The notes below the pieces were generated by a model that searched no databases, had not been told where the DNA came from, and was given only the letters and a program-made list of their open reading frames with translations. A program made the translations under genes and the position numbers. From CALMEC01 sp964393105 (GTDB lineage: Bacteria > Actinomycetota > Thermoleophilia > Miltoncostaeales > Miltoncostaeaceae), in NCBI GenBank assembly GCA_964393105.1, contig CAYMSM010000061.1, forward strand, positions 47,892 to 111,891: a stretch of 64,000 nt of DNA, given 5' to 3'. This document shows positions 43,658 to 52,321 of the stretch, piece after piece. Position 1 is the first letter of the stretch; every line of letters starts with the position of its first letter.

Positions 43658-44092
43658 GTGCTCCGCCTCGAGGTCACGAAGCTCCGGCCTGACGCGACCG
43701 TCCCCGCCCGTGCCCATGCCGGCGACGCGGGCCTCGACCTGTGCGCCGTCGAGCCGTGCGATCTCGCGCCGGGACAGCGCGGAGCCGTCTCGACCGGACT
43801 CGCGGTCGCGATCCCACCCGGCTGGGCCGGGTTTGTCGTCCCGCGCTCGGGTCTCGCGCGCCGGCACGGTGTGACGGTCGCAAACGCCCCGGGGCTGATC
43901 GACGCCGGGTATCGGGGCGAGCTGCAGGTGCTGCTGGTCAACCTCTCGGACCAGGCGCATCGGATCGAGGCGGGTGACCGCGTCGCCCAGCTCGTCTGCA
44001 TGCCGGTCGGAACAGGACCTGCGATCGTCGTCGACGAGCTGCCCCCGTCGGACGGACGTGGGGACGGCGGCTTCGGTTCGACGGGGCGCTAG
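43658..44092 (+). CDS. dut: dUTP pyrophosphatase
   Basis: Hydrolyses dUTP to dUMP. GTG 43658, six bases after dapL; 144 residues. Trimeric dUTPase motifs: HAGDAGLDLCA, PRSGLARRHG, NAPGLIDAGYRGEL, GDRVAQLV and the C-terminal GDGGFGSTGR. Convergent with the multicopper oxidase operon, only four bases apart. Confidence 0.95.
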   Translation: MLRLEVTKLRPDATVPARAHAGDAGLDLCAVEPCDLAPGQRGAVSTGLAVAIPPGWAGFVVPRSGLARRHGVTVANAPGLIDAGYRGELQVLLVNLSDQAHRIEAGDRVAQLVCMPVGTGPAIVVDELPPSDGRGDGGFGSTGR

Positions 44093-44096
44093 CGCG

Positions 44097-45206
44097 CTAC
44101 GCGGTGAACGTGATCGTCGTGCGGGCGGTGCCGCGGCGACGATCGGCACGGGGCTGGCCAGCGTCCTCGAGCGAGAGCCAGTCGTAGGTATCGATCGTGA
44201 CCGGGTAGACGTCGGGCGTGGGCGCGGTCACGACGCAGTCGTAGCGCTCCGCCGGTCCGATCCTGAGGGTCTGCCGGGCGAAGCGCGGGTGGAAGGTCCC
44301 GCCGGCGCCGTCGGAGGCCGCGAACGGTCTGCCGTCTGATGCGACGACCTGCACGTCGAGCCGTTTTCCGTGAACACGTCCTGGGCCGAAGCTCCACTCC
44401 GTCGGGAAGTACCCGGCGACGAGGGAGCGAACGAGCACGGTCTGGCCCACCTTGGCCCGCACGGCGACATCGGGATGGGTGATTACGGCCGTTGGCCCGA
44501 GCGGCTGGGGGACGCCGCTGATCAGGTGGTACTTCGGCTCGAAGACGTTGAGCCCGACGTCCTCGCCTTCCAGACCCGCAGCGTGGTTCAGTCGCCGCCA
44601 GTTCGGGTCGAGGCTGAAGGCCACCCAGATGCGCTCGACGTCGTACGCGGGGCCGCCGGTGAACGCCAGGCGTCGCCCGTCGGCGTCGTGCGTCGGATAC
44701 GGATCGACGACGAGCGCGCCGAACATACCCATCTGCACGTGCAGGACGGTGTTGACGTGGCAGTGGTAGAAGTAGGTGCCCGCGGTGGCCGGACGGAACT
44801 GGTAGGTGTACTGGCCGGTGATCTCGAACGAGGTGTGACCGACGCCGTCGTTCCACGGTTCCGGCTCGATGCCGTGCAGATGGATGGTGTGGACGCGCTT
44901 GGACGAGTGCACCGTCACATGGACGACCTCGCCCTCGGTGGCGCGGATCAACGGCGACGGCAGGCGCCGTCCCGAGGTCTCGTCCTCGAACCCCCAGAAG
45001 CGTATCTCCTTGCCGTCCGGGAGCCTGAGCTTGCCGCTGCCGAAGAACTTGCGGGTGTAGGTGCGGTCGGGCGTCAGCCTAAACGGCGTCTTGGGACTAC
45101 CCTGCTTGGGTTGCTTGCTCGAGAAGGCGATGGCCTGTGCGCGGATGTCGGCATCGACGATCTCCGCGGCCGTGCCGCTCCCGCTCGGCCCGGTTCCACT
45201 GCTCAT
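44097..45206 (-). CDS. Multicopper oxidase-type cupredoxin protein, part B
   Basis: 369 residues with two cupredoxin-like domains. HTIHLHGIEPEPW carries the HxHG copper motif and TYFYHCHVNTVLHVQMGMFG the HCH...H...M type copper segment. No signal peptide of its own. Its start overlaps the end of part A by four bases. Together with A it appears to make a split multicopper oxidase; substrate (metal, nitrite or organic) unknown. Confidence 0.8.
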   Translation of the reverse strand: MSSGTGPSGSGTAAEIVDADIRAQAIAFSSKQPKQGSPKTPFRLTPDRTYTRKFFGSGKLRLPDGKEIRFWGFEDETSGRRLPSPLIRATEGEVVHVTVHSSKRVHTIHLHGIEPEPWNDGVGHTSFEITGQYTYQFRPATAGTYFYHCHVNTVLHVQMGMFGALVVDPYPTHDADGRRLAFTGGPAYDVERIWVAFSLDPNWRRLNHAAGLEGEDVGLNVFEPKYHLISGVPQPLGPTAVITHPDVAVRAKVGQTVLVRSLVAGYFPTEWSFGPGRVHGKRLDVQVVASDGRPFAASDGAGGTFHPRFARQTLRIGPAERYDCVVTAPTPDVYPVTIDTYDWLSLEDAGQPRADRRRGTARTTITFTA

Positions 45207-46438
45207 ATCTCAAGCTCCCAGTCGGTCAGCATGCCGTTCGGATAGAGCCCGCCGGCCGCGGTCTGCGACATCTCGGCGTGGCTGTGCATCGGATAGTCGA
45301 AGGTCGTGCCGCGCACCAGCGAGCGCGCGGGAGTGGCGATGTCCCGCGGCTGCTCGAACGGCAGCGTCACGTCCTTGTGGTGCAGGGGCTCCATCAGCAC
45401 CACGTCGCGTTGCATCGCGTGGTCGATGAACGGCTCGTTCCCAGGAATCTGGATGTCCTGGCCGCGGGTGTTCAAAACCCGCGCTCCGGCGGCCACGACG
45501 TTGACGTGGTTGCCGTGGAAGTGCGCCCCGTGGACGTTGAGGCCGACGTTGGCCATACGGATGAGCTGTCCGGGCTCGTCGGGCTCGCGCATGTGCCCGT
45601 GGGGCTTGGTGTCCTCCTTCGCCCCGTCCGAGGCGAACGCCAGCACGCCGCTTCGGTTGTTGATCGTGAAGTACCGCGCCACATAGGGGGGAAAGTCGGC
45701 GACCCGGAAGAACCCGGCACCGGCCAGCTCGTGCCAGACCGGGTCGACCCCGTGCAGCTCCCAGACCCATTGGCGCTCGAACAGCACCGGATCGCCTGTG
45801 CTGTACGCCGACATCGGCGTTCCAAGGCTCGTGACGATCGGCTGCGGCGGCATGACGACGAAAATGCCGTGCAGGCCCATCACCCGGTTCAGCGGCCGCT
45901 GGAGCGTGTCGTGGAAGATGTAGCTGCCGGCGAAGGGAGCGATGAACGTGCCCGTCCAGGTCTGATCCGGCTCGATGCGCCCACTGTTGACGATGTCGCG
46001 GTTGGCGACGCGGTCCTCGATCACAAAGCTGTGGTCCTCGTCGAGGTTGTTGGTGACCTCGATGTGGATCTCCTCGCCCTCCACGGCGTGCAACGTCGCG
46101 TCGGTGAAGAAGCTCACGTGGTCCGGAAACGGGTCGTCCGGCGGCACGGGTCCACGGCGCGTGCCCGAGCCGTCCGGCGTGTCGCTGAAGGCCCAGGTGT
46201 AGATCCGGGTCCCGTCGATCAGGGTGCGGAAGGCTTCGTTCGCCCAGAGCGCGATGTGGCGCGTCGGCGTCACGGCACTGGAGCGGTCGGGGCGTCCCAG
46301 CGTCGCCCCGCCCGCCAGCCCGAATGCGACGGCTCCTCCGGCCGCGTACTTGAGGAGGTCCCGCCGGGTCGCGCCGCGGCGCTCGCCGTCTCGGGCTTCG
46401 CCGTCACGGTCGTGGTCAGTGTACGTGGGGGGGTGCAT
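45203..46438 (-). CDS. Multicopper oxidase-type cupredoxin protein, part A (Tat signal)
   Basis: 411 residues. Twin-arginine signal near residue 25 (RRDLLKYAAGGAVAFGLAGG), so exported folded. Cupredoxin features: HSFVIEDR, FHDTLQRPLNRVMGLHG, NVHGAHFHGNHVNVV (H-rich copper segment) and MHSHAEMSQTAAGGLYPNGM near the C-terminus. Some canonical ligands are in this protein and others in part B. First 23 bases overlap the preceding membrane protein gene; all three form an operon. Confidence 0.8.
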   Translation of the reverse strand: MHPPTYTDHDRDGEARDGERRGATRRDLLKYAAGGAVAFGLAGGATLGRPDRSSAVTPTRHIALWANEAFRTLIDGTRIYTWAFSDTPDGSGTRRGPVPPDDPFPDHVSFFTDATLHAVEGEEIHIEVTNNLDEDHSFVIEDRVANRDIVNSGRIEPDQTWTGTFIAPFAGSYIFHDTLQRPLNRVMGLHGIFVVMPPQPIVTSLGTPMSAYSTGDPVLFERQWVWELHGVDPVWHELAGAGFFRVADFPPYVARYFTINNRSGVLAFASDGAKEDTKPHGHMREPDEPGQLIRMANVGLNVHGAHFHGNHVNVVAAGARVLNTRGQDIQIPGNEPFIDHAMQRDVVLMEPLHHKDVTLPFEQPRDIATPARSLVRGTTFDYPMHSHAEMSQTAAGGLYPNGMLTDWELEI

Positions 46439-46967
46439 CGAGCTCCCTCAGGATCGGGATGTCAGCGGATGCCCCGAGCGTTACGATGACGGGACGCGTC
46501 ATGGATTGGTCGGTGAGCTCGACCTGCAAGGCGGGTGACGCTTCAGCGAGCGTGAAGCTGTACGTCGCGCGGACCGCATTCCGCGGGGCAATGGACGCGG
46601 GCGACGCTGTGGACGCAGATCCAGGACGGAGCATCCCATCGGCACCTCTCAGGCCGACGCCGGCAGACGCAACGGGCACCGCGGTTGCCCCGAGGTTGAT
46701 CAGCGCAACCGTGACATCGAGCCGCTGACCGCGACCGGGCCGCGGCAGTGCATGCCGCTCGACGCGCTCCACCGCCATCGCGCCAAAGCCGGTGGTGACA
46801 CCCTGGCCGACGCGGATCGTCGACGAGGTTGGCATATCCTCACCCGTAAGCCCGCCATCCGCGTTGAGCCAGATTGCGAGGATCGCCATCGTGACGCTCA
46901 CGGCGCAGGCGCCAAGAAGCACGAGGACGGTCGGCGGGCGGGTCGTGCGATGCGTACTCCGGATCAC
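46416..46967 (-). CDS. Membrane-anchored hypothetical protein upstream of the multicopper oxidase
   Basis: 183 residues from GTG 46967, with GGAGGG about ten bases upstream. One N-terminal hydrophobic helix (VLVLLGACAVSVTMAILAIW) followed by a beta-rich extracytoplasmic domain that contains RLDVTVALINLGATAVPV, similar in style to DUF4352-like domains. May be a copper-binding or docking partner of the oxidase; not recognised. Confidence 0.65.
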   Translation of the reverse strand: MIRSTHRTTRPPTVLVLLGACAVSVTMAILAIWLNADGGLTGEDMPTSSTIRVGQGVTTGFGAMAVERVERHALPRPGRGQRLDVTVALINLGATAVPVASAGVGLRGADGMLRPGSASTASPASIAPRNAVRATYSFTLAEASPALQVELTDQSMTRPVIVTLGASADIPILRELDAPPHVH

Positions 46968-47050
46968 CGGTGGCGCCCTCCGTACAAGAACTCGATGAAC
47001 GTTCAGAAACGTGTCATTACGTATCAGAGCACATCGACGGCCTGGTTGGC

Positions 47051-47066
47051 CTATACCACGGGATAG
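47051..47066. promoter_or_regulatory. Imperfect palindrome between the oxidase operon and the UGA redoxin gene
   Basis: CTATACCACGGGATAG: CTAT/ATAG arms and CC/GG inner pairs. Lies between the divergent genes and could bind a shared regulator. Its TACC...GG core recalls CsoR-type copper operators, but the match is weak. Confidence 0.35.
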
Positions 47067-47136
47067 ATCGGTCTCGACCTTTGGTTAGTCCTTCCTTACG
47101 CCGTCAGCTGGATCGACTGCCGGACCACAGGCCCGC

Positions 47137-47142
47137 TACGAT
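47137..47142 (+). promoter_or_regulatory. -10 box of the UGA-containing redoxin gene
   Basis: TACGAT seven bases before the ATG at 47150; leaderless pattern. Confidence 0.5.
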
Positions 47143-47149
47143 GATCAAC

Positions 47150-47587
47150 ATGGCGCTGACCCGAGTTGTCCTGCTCGCCGTCGTCGGCGCCCTCATTGCG
47201 ACTCCGATCGCCCGAGGCGCCACCGTCAAGAACGGCTCGCCGAGGCTCAGCGACTACCGCGGCAAGCCGGTCGCAGTCGTGTTCTTCCACCCGCTCTGAG
47301 GCACCTGCCAGGCCGAAGCGCCGACGGTCGCGCAGTACGCGCGGCGCACACGGGGAAGCGTCACCGTCATCGCCGTCGCAGCGCCGACGGCGCGTCGCAG
47401 CTGGGTGGTCGACTATGCACGCCAGCGCTACGGCAACGCACCCATCACCGTCTTCTACGACCCCCGCGGGTCGTTCTTCAACGGAGTACGCCGCATCGCC
47501 AGCTACCCTGCGCACGCCTTCTTCAGCAAGACCGGCAAGCGCATCTTCGCCCTGCGCGGCTACCCGTTCGAGGCAACCCCACGTTGA
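47150..47587 (+). CDS. Secreted thioredoxin-like protein with in-frame UGA (candidate selenoprotein)
   Basis: 145 residues if the TGA at 47297-47299 is read through. N-terminal Sec signal peptide (RVVLLAVVGALIATPIARGA), then KNGSPRLSDYRGKPVAVVFFHPL, UGA at codon 50, GTCQAEAPTVAQYARR and on in the same frame to a TGA stop at 47585. In redoxin-family proteins the UGA position is the first redox cysteine, so the motif would be U-G-T-C. The later part (ITVFYDPRGSFFNGV, YPAHAFFSKTGKR) fits a thioredoxin fold. Downstream of the UGA is a small stem-loop with GG in the loop. Alternative: a Cys-to-stop mutation in a pseudogene. Confidence 0.65.
47318..47333 (+). promoter_or_regulatory. SECIS-like stem-loop
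   Basis: Begins 18 bases after the UGA. Pairs 47318-47321 with 47330-47333, a bulged C at 47322, pairs 47323-47324 with 47328-47329, apical loop CGG. Bacterial SECIS elements are stem-loops a short way after the UGA with G in the apical loop. GC-rich DNA makes small hairpins common, so this is supportive only. Confidence 0.35.
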
Positions 47588-47613
47588 GATTTGCCGTTGG
47601 GGCGTATGGAAGT

Positions 47614-48357
47614 CTAGCGGCGGGGTTTTCGGGCTCGGGTGATTGCCGCCGCGTGAGCCGATGCCTCGAGGGAGTCGTCAAGAGGAGCCAGGTCGGTTGG
47701 GCTACCCGTTGCGTTTTCGAGGGCCCATCCAAGCAGCCGGTCGGCGAGCCAGGGGTTCTTCGGCAGGAGCGGTCCGTGAAGGTAGGTGCCCACAATGCGG
47801 CCCTGAACGGCGCCCTCGCCGTGGTCATCGCCGTTATTGCCGTTGCCCGAGATCACTCGGCCGAGAGGCCTCGCGGCGGGGCCGAGCCGGGTGCGCCCCG
47901 CATGATTTTCGAACCCCACGACGGTGTGGCGCGCACCATCGAGGTCGACCTCGATGACCAGATCGCCGATCAGTCGGGTCGGGCCCGCCACCGTGTCGGC
48001 GTCGAGGAGCGAGATCCCCTCCATGCGGACCCCGTCCACGCCGGTGTAGCCGTGTCCGGCGAGCTGGTAGCCCCCGCACACCGCGAACACCACCGCGCCA
48101 TCGTTCGCCGCGCGGGCCAGGTCCGTCGCCTTTCCGCGCCGCAGGTCCTCGGCCACGATCGCCTGGTCACGGTCCTGGCCGCCGCCCAGGTAGTACAGGT
48201 CGCAGTCGATCGGCAGGGGATCTCCCACCTCGACCTCGGCGACCTGGAGCTCGTGGCCCCGCCACGACAAACGCCGGGCGAACACCGCGATGTTGCCGCG
48301 GTCGGCATAGATGTTGAGCTCACGCGGATAGAGGTGACACAACCGAACGGTGCTCAA
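47614..48357 (-). CDS. gatD: Lipid II isoglutaminyl synthase, glutaminase subunit GatD
   Basis: Class I glutamine amidotransferase that feeds ammonia to MurT for amidation of D-Glu in lipid II. TTG 48357 overlaps the upstream stop (TTGA) and gives 247 residues with the catalytic Cys at 94 (VFAVCGGYQLAG) and His at 194 (GTYLHGPLL). N-terminal CHLYPRELNIYADRGN is characteristic. An ATG at 48372 is an alternative start. Separated from murT by a methyltransferase gene. Confidence 0.93.
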   Translation of the reverse strand: MSTVRLCHLYPRELNIYADRGNIAVFARRLSWRGHELQVAEVEVGDPLPIDCDLYYLGGGQDRDQAIVAEDLRRGKATDLARAANDGAVVFAVCGGYQLAGHGYTGVDGVRMEGISLLDADTVAGPTRLIGDLVIEVDLDGARHTVVGFENHAGRTRLGPAARPLGRVISGNGNNGDDHGEGAVQGRIVGTYLHGPLLPKNPWLADRLLGWALENATGSPTDLAPLDDSLEASAHAAAITRARKPRR

Positions 48358-49136
48358 CGGGCCACCCCGCATCGGTAGACCTGCCGCTCTGCGCCCTCAA
48401 CGAACGGCGTCCCGTCGAAGTCGCCGTACACCGCCTGTACCTCGAAGTCCGCCTCGTGGAGCAGCTCCCACAGCTCGGAGGGCGAGTACAGATGCACGGT
48501 GTGCGGTCGCAGGCATTCGGTCGTCCTCCCGCGGGAATCTCGCTGCTCGATCCTGGCGGTGAACGACACCGTGCCCGACGCCGGATCGACAGCGTCATAC
48601 CTCGCCGAGTGGGTGAGTGAAACCCCGCTTGCGGGGTCGTCCCAACGACCACCTGGCTGCACTTGACCGAGCGCCGACGCGATCCCATCCATATCGGGCA
48701 CCGCAACGTCGAACGCGAACAGCCCGCCTGGCGCCAGGTGGCGCCGGACTCCCGTCAAACACGCCATCTGGTCCTCGCGCGTCAAGAGCGCCTGCAGGCT
48801 GTTCATGGGCATTACGGCGATTGGAAACGTCAATTCGTCCAACTCGAGGTCGAGCGTACGAAAATCGCAGCATGTTGTCGTGACACTCGCTGGGACACTC
48901 GGAAGTTCCTTGGCGAGCAAGGCCTCCAGCTCGTCGAGCATCCCCTGGCTCCCATCGAGCGCACACACGGGGACGCCGCGACGGGCGATCGGGAGCGTGA
49001 CCCGACCCACCGCAGCGCCGAGGTCGAGGACGGGTCCACCGATCTCCTCAGCGAGCGCCACCCAGAACGGAATGTCCTCGACGTAGTGCGCATGCTCCAG
49101 CGCAAAGCGATCCGGAGGCGTGCCCTCAACGATCAC
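48354..49136 (-). CDS. Class I SAM-dependent methyltransferase between murT and gatD
   Basis: 260 residues. SAM-binding motif I VLDLGAAVGRVTLPIA, acidic motif VCALDGSQGMLDEL, and motif IV/post regions (LTFPIAVMPMNSLQALL, HLAPGGLFAFDVAVP). Overlaps murT by 11 bases and gatD by four. The target is unknown; the tight coupling suggests a cell-wall precursor or related small molecule, but that is inference. Confidence 0.85.
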   Translation of the reverse strand: MIVEGTPPDRFALEHAHYVEDIPFWVALAEEIGGPVLDLGAAVGRVTLPIARRGVPVCALDGSQGMLDELEALLAKELPSVPASVTTTCCDFRTLDLELDELTFPIAVMPMNSLQALLTREDQMACLTGVRRHLAPGGLFAFDVAVPDMDGIASALGQVQPGGRWDDPASGVSLTHSARYDAVDPASGTVSFTARIEQRDSRGRTTECLRPHTVHLYSPSELWELLHEADFEVQAVYGDFDGTPFVEGAERQVYRCGVAR

Positions 49137-50550
49137 GCCAGAACTCCTGTGCGACGCCGCGCTTGACGAGGATCTCCCGCAGATCCAGCATCGCGGTGTA
49201 CGTAGGAAGCATGTAGAGCAGACGCCCCGGTGGGGTCGCCGCCACCGCCTGATCGACGGCGGCCTCCAGATTCGGGACGATGCTCATCCGCTCAGGCTCC
49301 AGCCCCGCGTACCGAAAACGGAGCGCCAGGTCGTATGCGCGATCGCCCGTCACCGTGAGATTGCGAAGCTGCGGAAGAAGCGGCTCGTAGTCCACGTCCC
49401 AGATCCACGAGACGTCGCGGCCGTCGGCGGTGCGGTCGTTGAGCGCGATCAACAGGTCGACCGGCTCCGGGTCGAGCAGTACCGTCCGGACGGTCTCGTT
49501 GGAGCCCGCGGGGTTCTTGACCAGCAGCAGCATCGCCTCGACTCCGCTGATCCTGACGCGCTCCGCACGACCGAATGCGGCCTGGCTCGTGGCAAGGGCC
49601 CCGGCGATCAGATCGGGTGCGATGCCGAGTGCGCTCGCCACCGCGACCGCGGCGGTCGCGTTGTAGGCGTTGTGCAACCCCGGCAACGCGATGCGTGCGC
49701 TGACCTGCCCCTGCGGCGTCGCGATCTCGACGTCGATGCCCTGGAGCCCGTCGACCGCCACCCGCGTCGCGCGAATCGCCGGGGTGGGCCTGCTCCAGCC
49801 ACACGCAGGGCACCGCCAGTGTCCCAGGTGCCCCAGATAGACGACGTCGTAGAGGAGCGGCGTCTCGCAGCGGCGGCAGCGCTTGGAGTCGGCGGCGTGC
49901 GGGAGCGCCGGCAAGGCGGGGGCGGGATCGTCGATCCCGAAGAACATCACTCCAGGGTGGGCGTCACCCAGTGCGGCGACCGCCGGGTCGTCGGCGTTCA
50001 GGATCACGGTCGTGTCCGACGGCAGCCCCTCGAGCATGACGCGCCACCGCATCGCGAGCTGCTCGAGCTCGCCGTACCTGTCGAGCTGATCGCGAAACAG
50101 GTTCATCAACACGACGATGCGTGGCTGGAGCTGCTCGGCGACGGCCGCCAACGCCGCCTCGTCGACCTCGAACATCCCCAAATTTCCAGGGGTTCGGGCG
50201 AAGCGCTCGGCCAGAAGCGCGGTGGCAACCCCCGACAGCAGGTTGGCGCCGCTGGGGTTGGTGACGAGTCGGTGCCCCCCTGCGCGCGCGCACGCCCCGA
50301 TCAGACGCGTCGTCGTGGTCTTGCCGTTGGTCGCCGACACCACGATGGTGCCGCCGGACAGATGTACCGCAAGCTCGCGGATCGCTTGAGGGCGCCACCG
50401 AAGGAGCAACTTGCCCGGCAGGCTCGTACCACCGCCCCGCCCCATGCGGCGCGACAGCGCTCCAGCGACACGAGCGATGGCGAACGCGGAAGCTGCCACC
50501 GCCCGAGAGCCCCTGTGAAGCGGGACACGAGATCGCAGCCGTCCCCACAC
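49126..50550 (-). CDS. murT: Lipid II isoglutaminyl synthase, Mur ligase subunit MurT
   Basis: Mur-ligase-like subunit that amidates lipid II with GatD. GTG 50550 gives 474 residues. ATP motif SATNGKTTTTRLIG, the inserted zinc ribbon CRRCETPL...WRCPACGW (four Cys) that marks MurT, LNADDPAV, and a C-terminal DUF1727 domain. Start chosen because TAACCT lies seven bases upstream and the GTG shares its first base with the rpiA stop. Confidence 0.94.
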   Translation of the reverse strand: MWGRLRSRVPLHRGSRAVAASAFAIARVAGALSRRMGRGGGTSLPGKLLLRWRPQAIRELAVHLSGGTIVVSATNGKTTTTRLIGACARAGGHRLVTNPSGANLLSGVATALLAERFARTPGNLGMFEVDEAALAAVAEQLQPRIVVLMNLFRDQLDRYGELEQLAMRWRVMLEGLPSDTTVILNADDPAVAALGDAHPGVMFFGIDDPAPALPALPHAADSKRCRRCETPLLYDVVYLGHLGHWRCPACGWSRPTPAIRATRVAVDGLQGIDVEIATPQGQVSARIALPGLHNAYNATAAVAVASALGIAPDLIAGALATSQAAFGRAERVRISGVEAMLLLVKNPAGSNETVRTVLLDPEPVDLLIALNDRTADGRDVSWIWDVDYEPLLPQLRNLTVTGDRAYDLALRFRYAGLEPERMSIVPNLEAAVDQAVAATPPGRLLYMLPTYTAMLDLREILVKRGVAQEFWRDR

Positions 50551-51206
50551 TAGCCTGAGGTTACCGCCCCGTCGGGCGTCCCGACGAAGACATCCGACAA
50601 CGGAACCTCGAACAGACCGTGATCGACAACGCCGGGGATCGCGCGAATACGGTCGGCCAGTTGTCGCCACGACGCAGCCGGCGGCACGGCCAGATCGATC
50701 AGCGCGAGCCCGTCGTCGCTGCGTCCGTTCCGCTCGACGGGAGAGAGGTCGGCGAGCTCAGCTTTGACCCGGGCTGCCGCGAAGGGTATGACCGCGACCG
50801 GCAGCACACCCCAAGCATCAAGCGACGCGACCATCTTGGGGCTGTCGACGAGCACCAGGAAGCGAGCGGCGGCGGCGGCCACGATACGCTCCCTGACCAT
50901 GGCGCCGCCGGCACCCTTGACCACCAGCCCGTCCGGGTCGACCGCGTCGGCGCCGTCGAATGCCAGGTCGAGTTGTCCGCGCAACCGCCCCAGGCGTATG
51001 CCCTCGGCGCGGGCGAGGGAGGCGCTGGCCCGTGATGTCGGGACTCCGGTGCAGCGCAGCCCAGCGCGTACCCGCTCGCCGAGCGCCGTGATGCCTGCCG
51101 CCGCTGCCCGACCGGTGCCGAGCCCAACTCGCATGCCGTCCTCCACGAGCGCAGCCGCTGCCGAACCGGCTGCCCGCCATGCCCGTGCTCGGTCTGAAGT
51201 TCCCAT
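50550..51206 (-). CDS. rpiA: Ribose-5-phosphate isomerase A
   Basis: Interconverts ribose-5-phosphate and ribulose-5-phosphate. 218 residues from ATG 51206. GLGTGRAAAAGI (phosphate loop), DLAFDGADAVDPDGLVVKGAGGAMVRERI and the VLVDSPKMV segment match RpiA. Its stop shares a base with the murT start. The 198 bp upstream (51207-51404) hold no gene. Confidence 0.93.
   Translation of the reverse strand: MGTSDRARAWRAAGSAAAALVEDGMRVGLGTGRAAAAGITALGERVRAGLRCTGVPTSRASASLARAEGIRLGRLRGQLDLAFDGADAVDPDGLVVKGAGGAMVRERIVAAAAARFLVLVDSPKMVASLDAWGVLPVAVIPFAAARVKAELADLSPVERNGRSDDGLALIDLAVPPAASWRQLADRIRAIPGVVDHGLFEVPLSDVFVGTPDGAVTSG
50558..50563 (-). promoter_or_regulatory. -10 box of murT
   Basis: TAACCT on the minus strand, inside the rpiA end, seven bases before the GTG; leaderless. 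Confidence 0.5.
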
Positions 51207-51404
51207 AGGGCGTAAGCGCTTCCGTTCGTAAGTACGCCAACGTTTGCCGAGCGAAAAGCAAGTCAGACGAGGACGCGGTGTCCCGCCGCGCTCTCGAAGA
51301 GCATATCGGTGGGATCGAGGACAAAGCCTGGCGACGGTGCGCAGCCGGGAAACGTGGCGATACTTGCGGACGGGAGCACTCGGTTATGCGACACTCACGG
51401 ACGG

Positions 51405-52313
51405 ATGGAGGTCGCGAGCGGCATCACGATGTTCGACACCCTGCTCGGGGGATGGGAGGGCATCACGGCGTCGTACCTCGTCTCCGGGACCCGTCCGGCG
51501 CTCGTCGAGACCGGGGCCCAGACATCCGTGCCCGCGGTGCTGCGCGCCCTGGACGCGATGTCGCTCGGGCCGGACGACCTGGCATGGATCGTCGTGACAC
51601 ACGTCCATCTGGATCACTGCGGCGGCGTCGGTGACCTGGCGCTGGCGTTCCCCCGCGCGACAATCGTCGTCCACCTTCGTGGTGCGCCTCACCTGGCCGA
51701 GCCGTCCCGCCTGGTGGCGGCATCCGCGGCTGTCTATGGTGAGCACGCCCCTCTGTACGGTGGTCTGACCGCAGTGGCCGAGGATCGCATCATGGCCGTC
51801 GGGGACGGTGCGACGATCGGTCTCGGCGGGACGCGGGCGCTCGTGATGGTCGAGGCGCCAGGCCATGCACGCCATCACATGGCCGTGCTCGACGAGGCGA
51901 CCGGGACGGTGATGGCCGGAGATGCGCTCGGCGTGCGGTTTGCCGGCGGGGGGCTCTATCCGGCGATCCCGCCGCCGGAATTCGACCTTGAGCAGTCGAT
52001 CGACACGCTTCGGCGTCTCGCGGAGATGGACCCCGAGACCCTGCTGCTCGGCCATTACGGGCCGGTGCCAGACCCGCAGGAGGCAATCGCGGGGGCTGTG
52101 TCCCAACAGACGATCGTCGCCGAGGCCGGGTGGGATGCGTGGCGCTCCGGGGGCGCCGGTGCGGTCGCGGCCGCGGTGTCCCAGGCGCTCCCGCTCGAGC
52201 AGGCGGTGCAGAGCGCCGCGTCCGTAGAGCTTTGGGAGCGACTCGGCTGGGTTCCGAACAATGCCGCGGGCGTCACACGGTGGGCCGAGCGCCGAGCAGC
52301 GTCCGAGGTCTGA
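51405..52313 (+). CDS. Metallo-beta-lactamase-fold hydrolase
   Basis: 302 residues from ATG 51405. Metal motif THVHLDHCGGVGDLA, then VEAPGHARHHMAV, MAGDALG and LLGHYGPV, a full MBL-fold ligand set. Related proteins are glyoxalase II-like hydrolases or lactonases; the exact reaction is not readable. A hairpin terminator follows directly. Confidence 0.88.
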   Translation: MEVASGITMFDTLLGGWEGITASYLVSGTRPALVETGAQTSVPAVLRALDAMSLGPDDLAWIVVTHVHLDHCGGVGDLALAFPRATIVVHLRGAPHLAEPSRLVAASAAVYGEHAPLYGGLTAVAEDRIMAVGDGATIGLGGTRALVMVEAPGHARHHMAVLDEATGTVMAGDALGVRFAGGGLYPAIPPPEFDLEQSIDTLRRLAEMDPETLLLGHYGPVPDPQEAIAGAVSQQTIVAEAGWDAWRSGGAGAVAAAVSQALPLEQAVQSAASVELWERLGWVPNNAAGVTRWAERRAASEV

Positions 52314-52321
52314 TGGGGAAC

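Noticed and set aside
47318..47333. Treating the SECIS-like hairpin as proof of selenocysteine insertion
   Set aside because: Small GC hairpins are frequent in such DNA; kept only as supporting evidence.
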